From contig NZ_QJSX01000012.1 of the NCBI RefSeq assembly GCF_003217515.1, forward strand, positions 62,001-126,000: DNA of 64,000 nt. Direction: 5' to 3'. Position 1 is the first letter of the stretch. The number at the start of each line of letters is the position of its first letter. The position numbers and the translations under genes were made by a program. The notes under the pieces were generated by a model. That model had not been told where the DNA came from and made no database searches. It was given only the letters and a program-made list of their open reading frames with translations. Below are positions 8,264 to 16,264 of the stretch, in pieces. The stretch comes from Deinococcus yavapaiensis KR-236 (GTDB taxonomy: Bacteria > Deinococcota > Deinococci > Deinococcales > Deinococcaceae).

Positions 8264-9226
8264 TCAAGGCGCGTTCGCCGTGACCTGGGGCAGCACGTGG
8301 GCCGCGAACGTCTCGATGAAGCGCTCCTGATCTCGCCCCACCCCGTGCAAATAGATGCGGTCGAATCCCAGTTCGAGATCCTCTTGCAACCACGCGGCGT
8401 GCTGTTCGGCGTCCGCCGAGATTCGAACGGCTTGCGAGAGGTCATCGGGGCGAACGAAACGCGCGAGCGCGTCGAACTGGTCGGGCCGCTTGAGATCCGA
8501 CAAGACGCGGCTCTCGAAGACGTTCGCGCTCCACTGATCGAGCGCCTCCTCGAGGTTCGAGGCGACGTGAACTTGCACGCTCATGGGCTTGCCTTCCCCG
8601 CCGCCGGCTCGAAAGGCGTCCACGATCCCCCGAAGCTTCTCGGCGGACGTGTTGACGGTGATGAGCCCGTCCGCCCAGCCACCCACGAAGCGCGCCGTTT
8701 CCTCGCTGAGGGCCGCGCCGTACACACGAGGCGGTTCCTCGGGCCTCGTGTACAAGTACGCTTCCTCGACCGTGAAGAACTCACCGCGGTGCGTCACCGT
8801 TTCGCCTCGCCACAACGCCCTCATCACCTCGACCGCCTCGCGCAGGCGACGGTTACGCTCGGACTTCGTCGGCCAGCGAGCGCCCGTGACGTGCTCGTTG
8901 AGGAACTGACCGCTGCCGAACGCGCACCACAAGCGCGAGGGAAACATCTGCGCGAGGGTCGCGGCGGCTTGCGCGACCAGCGCCGGGTGGTAGCGCTGCC
9001 CGGGCGCGTTCACCATGCCGAACGACAAGTTCGTGCTCGCCAAGGCCGCGCCGAGCCACGACCACGCGAAGCCACTTTCTCCTTGACGCTCGCTCCAAGG
9101 ATTGAAGTGATCCGAGCACATCGCCGCGCCGAATCCTGCCTGCTCGGCGAGACCGACGAGCCTCAGCAGTTCGCGAGGCGAAAACTGCTCGTGCGAAGCG
9201 TGATACCCGATCAGGACGTTCTTCAT
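8264..9226 (-). CDS. LLM-class (luciferase-like) flavin oxidoreductase, TIGR03885-like
   Basis: 320 residues from the ATG at 9226, which overlaps the amylase stop (ATGA) and has a GAGGAGG site 5 nt upstream. A luciferase-like TIM barrel: MKNVLIGYHASHEQF start, SDHFNPW, FGMVNAPGQRYHP, LWCAFGSGQFLNEH and LDLGFDRIYLHGV-like C-terminal block. From memory, this subgroup is predicted to use FMN although its relatives use F420, and it is often coupled to trehalose-synthase-like genes, exactly as here. The substrate and redox partner are unknown. Confidence 0.8.
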   Translation of the reverse strand: MKNVLIGYHASHEQFSPRELLRLVGLAEQAGFGAAMCSDHFNPWSERQGESGFAWSWLGAALASTNLSFGMVNAPGQRYHPALVAQAAATLAQMFPSRLWCAFGSGQFLNEHVTGARWPTKSERNRRLREAVEVMRALWRGETVTHRGEFFTVEEAYLYTRPEEPPRVYGAALSEETARFVGGWADGLITVNTSAEKLRGIVDAFRAGGGEGKPMSVQVHVASNLEEALDQWSANVFESRVLSDLKRPDQFDALARFVRPDDLSQAVRISADAEQHAAWLQEDLELGFDRIYLHGVGRDQERFIETFAAHVLPQVTANAP

Positions 9227-10860
9227 GATGCCTCCTCGGTCGAGTGGGACGGCGCGGCCCACCACACGAAGCCACGCGGCGCCAACGCGACGCGGCCCGG
9301 CGCGACGACACGTGTGTCCGCGTCGGCCAAGACCACGCGGGCGTCCGAGCTTTGCTCGAACGTCACTTCACGCGAGGTTCCCGCCAAGTTATGCAGAGCG
9401 TACACGACGTCCTCGCCGTCGCGCACCTCGTGCGCGAGCACGTGTGGATCGCCAACGTCATGAGGCTCGAACTTTCCGCGTCCGCACGCGGAATGCGAGC
9501 GGTAAACGCGGATGACGTCGCGCACGAAGTTCAGAAGGGACGCAGGGTCGCGTCGCTGCGCGTCCACGTTGACGTACACGCTCGAATAAGCTCCGCTCGG
9601 GAAGGGGCGAACGGGCGCGGCGTCGGTGAATCCCGCGCCGCGCTCCGCCGTCCACTGCATGGGTGTACGCACCGCGTCGCGTTCGGGCAGGTCGAGGCGG
9701 TCCCCGAGGCCGATCTCGTCGCCGTAGAACACGACGGGCGTTCCCGGAAGCGAGAACAGCAAGCTGAAGGCTTGTCGCACGCGGCGCTCGTCTCCTCGCA
9801 GCATCGGCGCCAGGCGTCGCCGAATTCCACGTTCGTACGCCCGCATGGACGCGTCGGGCGCGAAGGCCGCGAAGACCCGCGTGCGCTCTTCGGACGTGAG
9901 TTGCGCGAGCGACAACTCGTCATGGTTGCGCAAGAAGTTCGCCCAGTTCGTTCCCCGGGGAATCGGCGGCAGTTCGCTCCACGCCCGCGCGATCGGCTCG
10001 GCGCGTTCGTCGGCGAGCCCGAGGAACAGGTGGTTGTCGAGGTAGAAGTTGAGCAGCAGGTGCATCTCGTCACCGTCACCGAAAAATGGTCGCATCTCGT
10101 CGGGCGCCTTGTCGACTTCGGCGAGCAGGGCGGCGTCGGGCCGTAGTTCGGTCACGGCCGCTCGGAACTCCTTGAGAAAGGCGTGCGGATGCGCGAGCCG
10201 CTCCTTCCGCGAGCGGTCGACGACCAAGTACGGCAAGGCGTCGAGGCGAAACCCGTCGATTCCTCGGCGCGTCCAGAACCGCGCGACGTCCAGGATTTCC
10301 GCGCGCACCGCGCCGTTCGAAATATCGAGGTCGGGCATGAAGTCGTAGAAGGTGTGGAAGTAGTACCGACCGGACGCGTCGTCGTACGACCAATTCGACG
10401 TTTGAAAGCCCGGAAAGACCAGGTAGGGAGACCGCGGTTCGGGCGGCGTGTCCGCCCACACGTAATACGCGTGGTACGGACTCGACGGGTCGCGCCGCGC
10501 CGCTTGGAACCAGGGATGCCGATCCGAGGTGTGATTGAACGGAACGTCGAGCAGCACGCGAATTCCGGCGTCATGCGCGGCCGCCACGAACGCGTCGAAG
10601 TCCTCCAGCGTTCCGAAGCGAGGATCGACCCTTTTGTAGTCGGTGACGTCGTACCCGTGGTCGCGGCGCGGCGACGGATAGAACGGCTGGAGCCAAACGG
10701 CGTTCACGCCGAGATCCACGAGGTACGGAACGCGAGCCGTTAGACCCGGAAAGTCGCCGATTCCGTCCCCGTTGCCGTCCTGGAACGTCTCGACGTTGAG
10801 CTCGTACAGCACGGCGGTCTCGTACCAAGTCGGGGCAGTCGAACGCGAATCGGCCTTCAC
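9223..10860 (-). CDS. GH13 alpha-amylase-family glycosidase (trehalose-synthase-like)
   Basis: 545 residues, cytoplasmic. The (beta/alpha)8 barrel shows all GH13 regions: DVPFNHTS (I), GFRLDALPYL with nucleophile D207 (II), LLAEVDKA with acid/base E248 (III) and FLRNHDE with D314 (IV). The opening WYETAVLYELNVETFQDGNGDGIGDF is typical of trehalose synthase (maltose alpha-D-glucosyltransferase) and related isomerising enzymes, but these enzymes normally carry longer C-termini, so a plain glucosidase or a trehalose-synthase homologue of changed activity is possible. The GTG start follows AAGG by 4 nt; a TAGCAT hexamer 8 nt upstream could make it near-leaderless. Its stop overlaps the luciferase-like gene. 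Confidence 0.85.
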   Translation of the reverse strand: MKADSRSTAPTWYETAVLYELNVETFQDGNGDGIGDFPGLTARVPYLVDLGVNAVWLQPFYPSPRRDHGYDVTDYKRVDPRFGTLEDFDAFVAAAHDAGIRVLLDVPFNHTSDRHPWFQAARRDPSSPYHAYYVWADTPPEPRSPYLVFPGFQTSNWSYDDASGRYYFHTFYDFMPDLDISNGAVRAEILDVARFWTRRGIDGFRLDALPYLVVDRSRKERLAHPHAFLKEFRAAVTELRPDAALLAEVDKAPDEMRPFFGDGDEMHLLLNFYLDNHLFLGLADERAEPIARAWSELPPIPRGTNWANFLRNHDELSLAQLTSEERTRVFAAFAPDASMRAYERGIRRRLAPMLRGDERRVRQAFSLLFSLPGTPVVFYGDEIGLGDRLDLPERDAVRTPMQWTAERGAGFTDAAPVRPFPSGAYSSVYVNVDAQRRDPASLLNFVRDVIRVYRSHSACGRGKFEPHDVGDPHVLAHEVRDGEDVVYALHNLAGTSREVTFEQSSDARVVLADADTRVVAPGRVALAPRGFVWWAAPSHSTEEAS

Positions 10861-10972
10861 GCCTTTTCATGCTAGGCGGCCGACGCGAGGCGGCGCACGA
10901 ATACACTGAAGGCGACTTGAGGTTCGAGAGCGCACGCCGCCTCGCGTCGACTCCACCGTCGTCGCGCTCGGG

Positions 10973-10978
10973 TATCTT
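10973..10978 (+). promoter_or_regulatory. -10 box of a leaderless promoter (82-residue membrane protein)
   Basis: TATCTT, 7 nt upstream of the GTG at 10986. It matches the spacing seen at other leaderless starts in the window. Confidence 0.5.
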
Positions 10979-10985
10979 GCAGAAC

Positions 10986-11234
10986 GTGAACGCTCGAAAC
11001 GCGACGCTTTGGGCCGTGCCGCTGTGCTACGTCACGGCGGCCCTGCTGGCGTTCGCCCACCCGAGCCTGCGGCCCTTGTGGTGGTTGCAGGCCCTGCTTG
11101 TCTTCATGGTCGTCGTGTCCTGGTTCGATTTTTTACGCGATCGGCGCAGCGAACTGCTTCCCTCGCACGCTTCGACCAACCTGCTCGCCGCCCTCCTCGT
11201 CGTCGTGATGCTCGCCTTGCAGGTCGTGCCGTGA
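10986..11234 (+). CDS. Small membrane protein of unknown function
   Basis: 82 residues with three predicted membrane segments: about 9-23 (VPLCYVTAALLAFA), about 31-47 (WWLQALLVFMVVVSWFDF) and about 65-80 (LLAALLVVVMLALQVV), separated by a short basic loop (RDRRSE). I do not recognise a family. GTG is chosen because a TATCTT -10 box lies 7 nt before it; upstream codons in frame lack a promoter or ribosome-binding site. It is followed by a bidirectional hairpin. Confidence 0.65.
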   Translation: MNARNATLWAVPLCYVTAALLAFAHPSLRPLWWLQALLVFMVVVSWFDFLRDRRSELLPSHASTNLLAALLVVVMLALQVVP

Positions 11235-11253
11235 AGTCGCCGACGCGTCACGT

Positions 11254-11292
11254 CGAACGTCCCACCGCCCTCCGTGGCCGGTGGGACGTTCG
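11254..11292. terminator. Bidirectional hairpin terminator
   Basis: CGAACGTCCCACCG and its complement form a 14-bp stem with an 11-nt loop between the convergent small membrane protein and the secreted D/N/R-linker protein. Confidence 0.65.
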
Positions 11293-11301
11293 AGCGGAAG
11301 G

Positions 11302-12093
11302 TCAACGACTGCCAGGCTGAGCCGCGAGGTCCACGACGAGCGTTTGGCCGCCGCGTTCGATCACGGCGAACTTCGCATTGCTCGCCGCCTGCGAAACCGC
11401 TTGCTGTTGCGCGGCGGTGAGGGCGCCGTTCAACGAGATGGACGTTTGCGCCTTGCCGCCCGCGAGGGGATCGGACGCGTAGAAGGTCACGCGACTCGCA
11501 CCTTGCAGGCCGGGAAGACGCAAGCCACCGTCGTCGGGCGCGCCCATGCGGTCGCGGAGGGAGCCACGCCCGTCCTGAGCGTCGCCGGGGCGGCGCGGAT
11601 CGGCGGACGGCGCGTTTCGGTCGTTCGACGCGTCACCTTGCCCATTTCGAGCATCGCGCCCGTTGGGTGCGCTTCTGTCGCCGCTGGCATTGCGGTCGTT
11701 TCCAGCGTCGCGTCCGTCGGGGCCACGACCATCGAAGGCGTTGGCCTGGGCGTCCTTGAGGGTCATGACGCGGGTCCCGGAAGGCGTCTCGATCGAGACG
11801 TACGTCGCGCCTTTCGGAGCGTTCGCGAAAAGATTGGCGGGCCGCGCGGCGTCGCGTTGGATCGTGGCCGTGGAGAGGAGCGTGCCGCCTTTGAGAGGAT
11901 CGCCCGCGTAGAACTTCACGGTCAGGGACGCGCGAGCCGAACGATCGCCACGCTGCTGCCGAGGTTGTTGCGTTTGTGTGTTCGTTCGAGGAGTCGGCGT
12001 CCGGGTGCGGCTCGTCGTCTGGGCGCCCGCCAAGGTGCTTCCGGCGAGCAAGGTGGCGAGGACGGGGACGAGCAGTTTCTTGGTACGGTTCAT
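11302..12093 (-). CDS. Secreted protein with a duplicated domain and D/N/R-rich linker
   Basis: 263 residues. A signal peptide (MNRTKKLLVPVLATLLAGSTLAGA) is followed by a Q/T/R-rich stretch. A first module (about 53-115) opens ASLTVKFYAGDPLKGG and a second (about 200-260) opens ASRVTFYASDPLAGG; both then run through a similar strand pattern ending in ETPSGTRVMTL or ERGGQTLVVDL, so the protein has arisen by internal duplication. Between them lies a linker of about 75 residues rich in D, N, R and G. No known family is recognised. An AAGGAGA site precedes the ATG. Confidence 0.75.
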   Translation of the reverse strand: MNRTKKLLVPVLATLLAGSTLAGAQTTSRTRTPTPRTNTQTQQPRQQRGDRSARASLTVKFYAGDPLKGGTLLSTATIQRDAARPANLFANAPKGATYVSIETPSGTRVMTLKDAQANAFDGRGPDGRDAGNDRNASGDRSAPNGRDARNGQGDASNDRNAPSADPRRPGDAQDGRGSLRDRMGAPDDGGLRLPGLQGASRVTFYASDPLAGGKAQTSISLNGALTAAQQQAVSQAASNAKFAVIERGGQTLVVDLAAQPGSR

Positions 12094-12288
12094 GTCGGTT
12101 CTCCTTGAAGGTCGCGGGTGGTTGAACCACCTGGCGTGATTCTGCGAGCGTGCCGTTCAGAAGCGGCGTAGCGCTCGTTCAGAAGTTGCAAGGAAGAATT
12201 CTGGCCTTCTTTCGAGAGTCGTCTCTTGTGCGTGACGTCGTGAGGACGCTCCCACGACGAGAGCGGCGCACGCTGCCACGGGGCACGC

Positions 12289-12781
12289 ATGACGCCCGAG
12301 AAACGCGAGGGGCTGCATCACCAGCGCATCGAGTTGCTGCGGCACTCCGACCGTCTCACGGACGGCCCGATGATCGCGTTCGGCTTCGTGTGGCTCGCCC
12401 TGCTGATCGTGGACCTCACGCGCGGGTTGACGTCAGGTTTGCGACTCGTCAGCAACGTTATCTGGAGCCTGTTCGTCCTGGACTTCCTGCTGTCGTTCGT
12501 CGTCGTGCCCAACAGGGGCGATGATGCTCGTCACAATGGGCAGCGACTACTTTCCACGAACCGCGGAGGGGCGTGCTTCGGCGTGGCTGCTCGCCTTGTA
12601 CGGTTTCGCGGTGTTCGGGTGGATCACCGCGTCCGTTGCGAGCTTCTTCGTCGGGCGCGATCAACCGACGAACGAAACGGATGAAACGACGAGTGTGACG
12701 AACGAGGCCCTGTTGAACGAACTGACGCGGTTGCGCGCCGCCGTCCTTCCCACCGCGCCCGAGGACGACGAGATGCCGTGA
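12289..12781 (+). pseudogene. K+ channel gene with internal deletion and frameshift
   Basis: Two pieces of one voltage-gated-like K+ channel lie in different frames. Frame one (12289-12520) encodes the N-terminus and S1-S2: RIELLRHSDRLTDGP, then FGFVWLALLIVDLTRG and SNVIWSLFVLDFLLSFVVVP. The next frame (from 12521) encodes the end of the pore helix, the filter TMGSDYFP, S6 (ASAWLLALYGFAVFGWITAS) and a short coiled tail (EALLNELTRLRAAV). About 100 or more residues (S3-S5 and most of the pore helix) are missing at the junction near 12515-12521. Neither piece can make a channel alone. An assembly error joining the ends of a real gene is the alternative. Confidence 0.7.
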
Positions 12782-12788
12782 CTCGCCT

Positions 12789-12829
12789 CGCTCGGCCGAC
12801 GTTCACGACGCGAGGAAGTCGGCCGAGCG
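12789..12829. terminator. Hairpin after the broken channel gene
   Basis: CGCTCGGCCGAC and GTCGGCCGAGCG form a 12-bp perfect stem with a 17-nt loop, 8 bp after the last codon of the channel remnant. Confidence 0.55.
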
Positions 12830-13037
12830 GAGTGGTCGGTGGCTCTTCAAAGAAGGCGACGTCGACGGACATGGTCGCCTTGATCTCGCCTCGCGGGTAT
12901 CCTTGGCGCTCCTCCCGTCGTCCAGCGTCATTGGAATGATCGGAGACGTCGTTCGTCCGGTACTCCACGGCGGACGCGACGGCGAACTCTTTCTTGAATT
13001 CCGGAACCTTCAAGGGAGAGGCGCCCGAGGAATTCCT

Positions 13038-13781
13038 TCAGCGCGGAGCGTGCGCAACGTAAAGGAAGCCGCGCGCGATGCCGCTTCCTTGTCCGCCGCA
13101 TCCCCTGGTCGGCTTGAACTTGAACTTCGCGCTTTCGCCCAGCTTGCCGTACGAGGTGCCGATGAGGAGCGGCTCGCCGCTGGCGTAGTCGTGCACTTCG
13201 TGGGCCGTGACGCGGTACGTGCCGAGCGGCACGTCGTTCATGGAGACGCGCTTTTGCACGCGCGTTCCAGCGCTGCCGTCCGCGAGCGGCTGGGTGGGTT
13301 CGAACGTTACTTCCACGGTGTCGTCCTCGTCGACGAAGGCGCCGTCCGAATCGTCGCCGTTCGTGAGTTGGACGCGGTCGCCGAAGAAGTCGGTGAGGGC
13401 TGTCATGTCCGGGAGGCGCCCGCTGAGCTTCCACTTGAAGTCGCGCAACACCCCGCTTTTCGGTGTGAACGAGGCGTCCTGCGAATCGTCGTCGGCAGCG
13501 AGGCGCAAGCAGAATTCCTGGCCGTCGTACTCGACTTGCGTCCAAGCGAAGGCGTTGTAGGGGATGTCGGGCAAGTTCGTCGCCTCGTACTTCCCGTGGG
13601 CGTCCGTGCGCACTTGCACGACGCCCGTCGTGACGGAAGGCTGAATCCACACGAGCGCGTTGGCGTCGGGCTTGCCGCGAGCGTCGGTGACGTCCCCGCG
13701 CACCGAGTTGGGTGGCAGGGTCGATCCTGCGAGAGAGCTCGCGCCAAGGGCGACGGTCAAGAGGACGGGCGCGGCTTTCAG
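13038..13781 (-). CDS. Secreted protein of the carboxypeptidase-regulatory-like paralogue family (copy 1)
   Basis: 247 residues if started at a CTG that overlaps the stop of the upstream paralogue (CTGA). This start gives a good signal peptide (KAAPVLLTVALGASSLAG). An N-terminal Ig-like or carboxypeptidase-regulatory-like module (VRGDVTDARGKPDANALVWI, RTDAHGKYEATNLPDIPY) is followed by a family-specific domain (FCLRLAADDDSQDASFTPKSGVLRDFKWKLSG ... ) with the late LADGSAGTRVQKRV and VPLGTYRVTAHEV blocks. A cysteine in the terminal RGCGGQG segment recalls the C-terminal cysteine motif of copies 3 and 4. CTG starts are rare; the first internal TTG would delete half the signal peptide. The function is unknown. 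Confidence 0.7.
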   Translation of the reverse strand: MKAAPVLLTVALGASSLAGSTLPPNSVRGDVTDARGKPDANALVWIQPSVTTGVVQVRTDAHGKYEATNLPDIPYNAFAWTQVEYDGQEFCLRLAADDDSQDASFTPKSGVLRDFKWKLSGRLPDMTALTDFFGDRVQLTNGDDSDGAFVDEDDTVEVTFEPTQPLADGSAGTRVQKRVSMNDVPLGTYRVTAHEVHDYASGEPLLIGTSYGKLGESAKFKFKPTRGCGGQGSGIARGFLYVAHAPR

Positions 13782-14536
13782 GGAAGGCGGACGTCGAGGC
13801 GCAACTGGTACGCGCCGCGCACGTACTTGTGCTCGGTGAAATCGCCCGTGACGCGTTCGCCGTACTCGCCGACACCTTCGAGGCGCACGAGCAGGGCGCG
13901 CGACGTCTCGCCGGGCGGCGCGTATCGAGCGGTCACGGTGTAGCGCCCGATGGGGACGTCCGCGAGGCCCAGTCCGTCGCCGGTCGCCGCGACCTTCGCC
14001 TTGATCGTCGTGCCGGGGTTGCCGTCGACGAGCGGGCCGTTCGGCGTGAGCGTCAACTCCACGGCCTGTCCTTCGATGGAGAAATCTCCGGCTTCGGCGG
14101 AAGCCAGGACCGTGCCGCCGTACGTGCCGTGCGACCCGCCAGTCTTCTCGCCCGTCAATTGCCAGCGGAAGTCCGAGACGCCGCCTTGAACGCTCGAGAA
14201 CGTCTTGTCGGTGGTGGGGTGCAAGTCGAAGGCGTACGTGCGGCCGTGATACTCGCGCTCGATCGACGCGTACACGCGCCACGAGTTGAGCGGCGGCAAG
14301 GGCACTCGGTAGCGTCCTCGGGCGTCCGTCTTCGTGATCAAGTTGACGTCGCGCAGCACGGTGCTGTCCACGATGATCTTCGCGCCGGGTACCGGGGCGC
14401 CGCGCGTGTCCAGCACTTGCCCTTGGGCGAAGCCGGGCTCGGGTTTGAGGGGTGGGGGCGCGCTCGTGAAGGCCGAGGCGGTCGCGGCGAGCGCAAGGGT
14501 AGCGGCGAAGGTGGCGTGTCTTCGAGGGTCGTTCAT
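13778..14536 (-). CDS. Secreted protein of the carboxypeptidase-regulatory-like paralogue family (copy 2)
   Basis: 252 residues. A signal peptide (ATFAATLALAATASAF) precedes a regulatory-like beta module (AQGQVLDTRGAPVPGAKIIVDS, KTDARGRYRVPLPPLNSW) and the family domain (REYHGRTYAFDLHP, GGVSDFRWQLTGE, TPNGPLVDGNPGT, DVPIGRYTVTARY). It shares these blocks with copies 1, 3 and 4 but lacks the cysteines at the end. It overlaps copy 1 by 4 bp and lies 39 bp after the 63-residue gene, so these three likely form one operon behind the 17-bp motif at 14790. Likely exported to the envelope; function not known. Confidence 0.8.
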   Translation of the reverse strand: MNDPRRHATFAATLALAATASAFTSAPPPLKPEPGFAQGQVLDTRGAPVPGAKIIVDSTVLRDVNLITKTDARGRYRVPLPPLNSWRVYASIEREYHGRTYAFDLHPTTDKTFSSVQGGVSDFRWQLTGEKTGGSHGTYGGTVLASAEAGDFSIEGQAVELTLTPNGPLVDGNPGTTIKAKVAATGDGLGLADVPIGRYTVTARYAPPGETSRALLVRLEGVGEYGERVTGDFTEHKYVRGAYQLRLDVRLP

Positions 14537-14575
14537 GCTTGTCCTAAGGGCGTAGACGCGGGGGCGGAAGGTCGG

Positions 14576-14767
14576 TCAGTCGGGAGCGGACAAGTGACGC
14601 GTCATGACTTCTTCCTCCAAAAAGACCATCAGGTCCAGCGGAGACAGGAAGTAGCGGCGGCGCTCGCCGAGCAGCACGGACGCGCGCCAAATACGCGCCG
14701 AACCGTTCGGTTCGTACCAAACGCGCAGCACGAACAAGCGGGCCGTCTCGTCTTGAGAAAGATTCAT
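14576..14767 (-). CDS. 63-residue protein of unknown function, first gene of the paralogue operon
   Basis: 63 residues, no signal peptide: MNLSQDETARLFVLRVWYEP at the start, then RIWRASVLLGERRRYFLSPL and an acidic DLMVFLEEEV end. I do not recognise it. Codon use is GC3-rich, and its ATG lies 23 nt after the conserved 17-bp motif shared with the promoters of the secreted paralogues, which supports it as a real gene and as the first member of the operon with copies 2 and 1. No strong ribosome-binding site is visible. Confidence 0.6.
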   Translation of the reverse strand: MNLSQDETARLFVLRVWYEPNGSARIWRASVLLGERRRYFLSPLDLMVFLEEEVMTRHLSAPD

Positions 14768-14789
14768 GCGGTCACTGTGACGGACACCG

Positions 14790-14806
14790 AGTGAAAGCGG
14801 CGTGAT
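14790..14806 (-). promoter_or_regulatory. Conserved operator-like motif B (11-bp direct repeat)
   Basis: On the minus strand: ATCACGCCGCTTTCACT. It contains TCAC twice, 11 bp apart. The surrounding 45 bp match the region upstream of the gene at 17399-18178 at 34 of 45 positions. It lies 23 nt before the 63-residue gene. Confidence 0.55.
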
Positions 14807-14981
14807 TCGACGGCGAGTCGGGAACGAGGTCAGCGGCGCCCCCCCGGCGCGGTGAATGCGAACGTGCGCTTTCACGGCCCGCCGCCGAGGTGCGCGCGAT
14901 TCATCCAAAAATAATCGTGTCTTTCGTACCTTCTCATCGACTTCGCCGCACGTCGTGTGCGGCGCGATGGAAAGGAACGTC

Positions 14982-16217
14982 ATGCGACACACAGCGCTCT
15001 CCACCCTCACCTTGGCCCTTCTTACGTCCGCGTTCGCCACGTCCACGCCCGTCTCGTACAACGGGGTACGAGCGACGCTCGACACGCAGCAACGCGGCGG
15101 CGTGACGCTCGTGGACGCCGAGGCGTTCGTGAAGACGTTCAAGCTGAGCTTGAACGTCAAGACGCTTCCCAAGCCGCAAACCATCAACGGCCGCACCTAC
15201 GTCGACGTGAACGTGCTCGCGTCCGCGTTGAAGACGAACGTGGCGGTCAGTCAAGGCGTGCTCGTCTACTCACAGAATCAGACGCCTGTCGTCAAGGGAA
15301 CGGCGCAACTCGACGGAAACGCGGCCAAGATCGGCCAGACATTCACCGTCGGAAAGGCGAATCCCATGAACTTCACGCTTCGCTCGGCCGAATTCAGCTT
15401 GAGCCGGATGACGTTCGGCGACTTCACGCTGATTCCGACGCGCGATCAAAAGCTTCTGGTGTTGCGTTATACGATTCAAAATCCGCAAAACCGTGACTTG
15501 TTTTTTCGCGGCGACCAGTTACGGATGCTGGCCGTCGACGCCTCGGACGTCAATCACGAGCTGGAGGGTTTGGCCGTTCGTGAAGGCCAGACGGCCTCGC
15601 TCGAGCTCAGCCTCAAGCCCGCGCAGAAGATCGACGTGGTCTCGGCGATTCTCGTGCCCGCACGGGGTCCGATTCCGAAGCTCATCATCGAGCCCCGCGG
15701 AGACGACACTCCGGCCGTGTTGCGTTACGACCTGCGCGGCGCCGTCAAGCCTCTGCCCGCCGCCTTCACGCCGTCCAACGACGGCGCCACGGCCCCTGCC
15801 GTGATTCCGGCCGCTTTGAACGCAGTGCTGCCTCTCGGCTACTTCGACGTCGCGCTCAAGAGCGTCGCGTACACGAAGGACAACTTGACGTCCAGCGTGA
15901 CGTTGGAAGACGGTCAGCAATTCGCCGTCGTGACGGCCGTTCTCAAGAACGCGAGCACGAGCGAGCGCGGCTACCGAGGCGACACGCTCATCGTGGAAGC
16001 GACCTTGGCAAGCGGCGAGCGCGTGAAGTTCGACGGCTACATGATTTCCGGAAGCCGCAACGTGGACGCCGAGGGCGACCTGCGGCCCGGAGAGCAGACG
16101 ACCGTTCGTCTCGTCGGCGTCATTCCGGAGGATGTCAAGCTTTCGAGCGTCACCGTGAGCGAGAACGTCAGCGCGATCGATGCGCCGACGCACGCCTTCA
16201 ACGTGGCCGTCAAGTGA
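14982..16217 (+). CDS. Secreted protein with a stalk-like N-terminal domain and two beta-sandwich repeats
   Basis: 411 residues. A signal peptide (MRHTALSTLTLALLTSAFA) is followed by a domain like the copper-amine-oxidase N-terminal or 'stalk' domain (VSYNGVRATLDTQQRGGVTLVDAEAF, INGRTYVDVNVLASAL). Two similar beta-sandwich modules follow (about 110-230 and 275-400), each with a strand pattern like DUF4352: FTLIPTRDQKLLVLRYTIQN with LFFRGD, and LEDGQQFAVVTAVLKN with RGYRGD. It is likely an extracellular structural or binding protein; no enzyme signature is seen. AAGGAA precedes the ATG. The next gene starts 47 bp downstream and is also secreted. Confidence 0.75.
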   Translation: MRHTALSTLTLALLTSAFATSTPVSYNGVRATLDTQQRGGVTLVDAEAFVKTFKLSLNVKTLPKPQTINGRTYVDVNVLASALKTNVAVSQGVLVYSQNQTPVVKGTAQLDGNAAKIGQTFTVGKANPMNFTLRSAEFSLSRMTFGDFTLIPTRDQKLLVLRYTIQNPQNRDLFFRGDQLRMLAVDASDVNHELEGLAVREGQTASLELSLKPAQKIDVVSAILVPARGPIPKLIIEPRGDDTPAVLRYDLRGAVKPLPAAFTPSNDGATAPAVIPAALNAVLPLGYFDVALKSVAYTKDNLTSSVTLEDGQQFAVVTAVLKNASTSERGYRGDTLIVEATLASGERVKFDGYMISGSRNVDAEGDLRPGEQTTVRLVGVIPEDVKLSSVTVSENVSAIDAPTHAFNVAVK

Positions 16218-16264
16218 CGCGAAGTCACGCCTCGAACCTCCCTTGCCAGAAAGAGAGCGAACGC

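Noticed and set aside
12624..13013. Minus-strand open frame with a coding-like start (VPEFKKEFAVASAVEYRTND)
   Set aside because: It starts with TTG, has no ribosome-binding site, then runs antisense through the terminator and the channel remnant. The first 55 codons have good codon use, so a gene fragment is not fully excluded.
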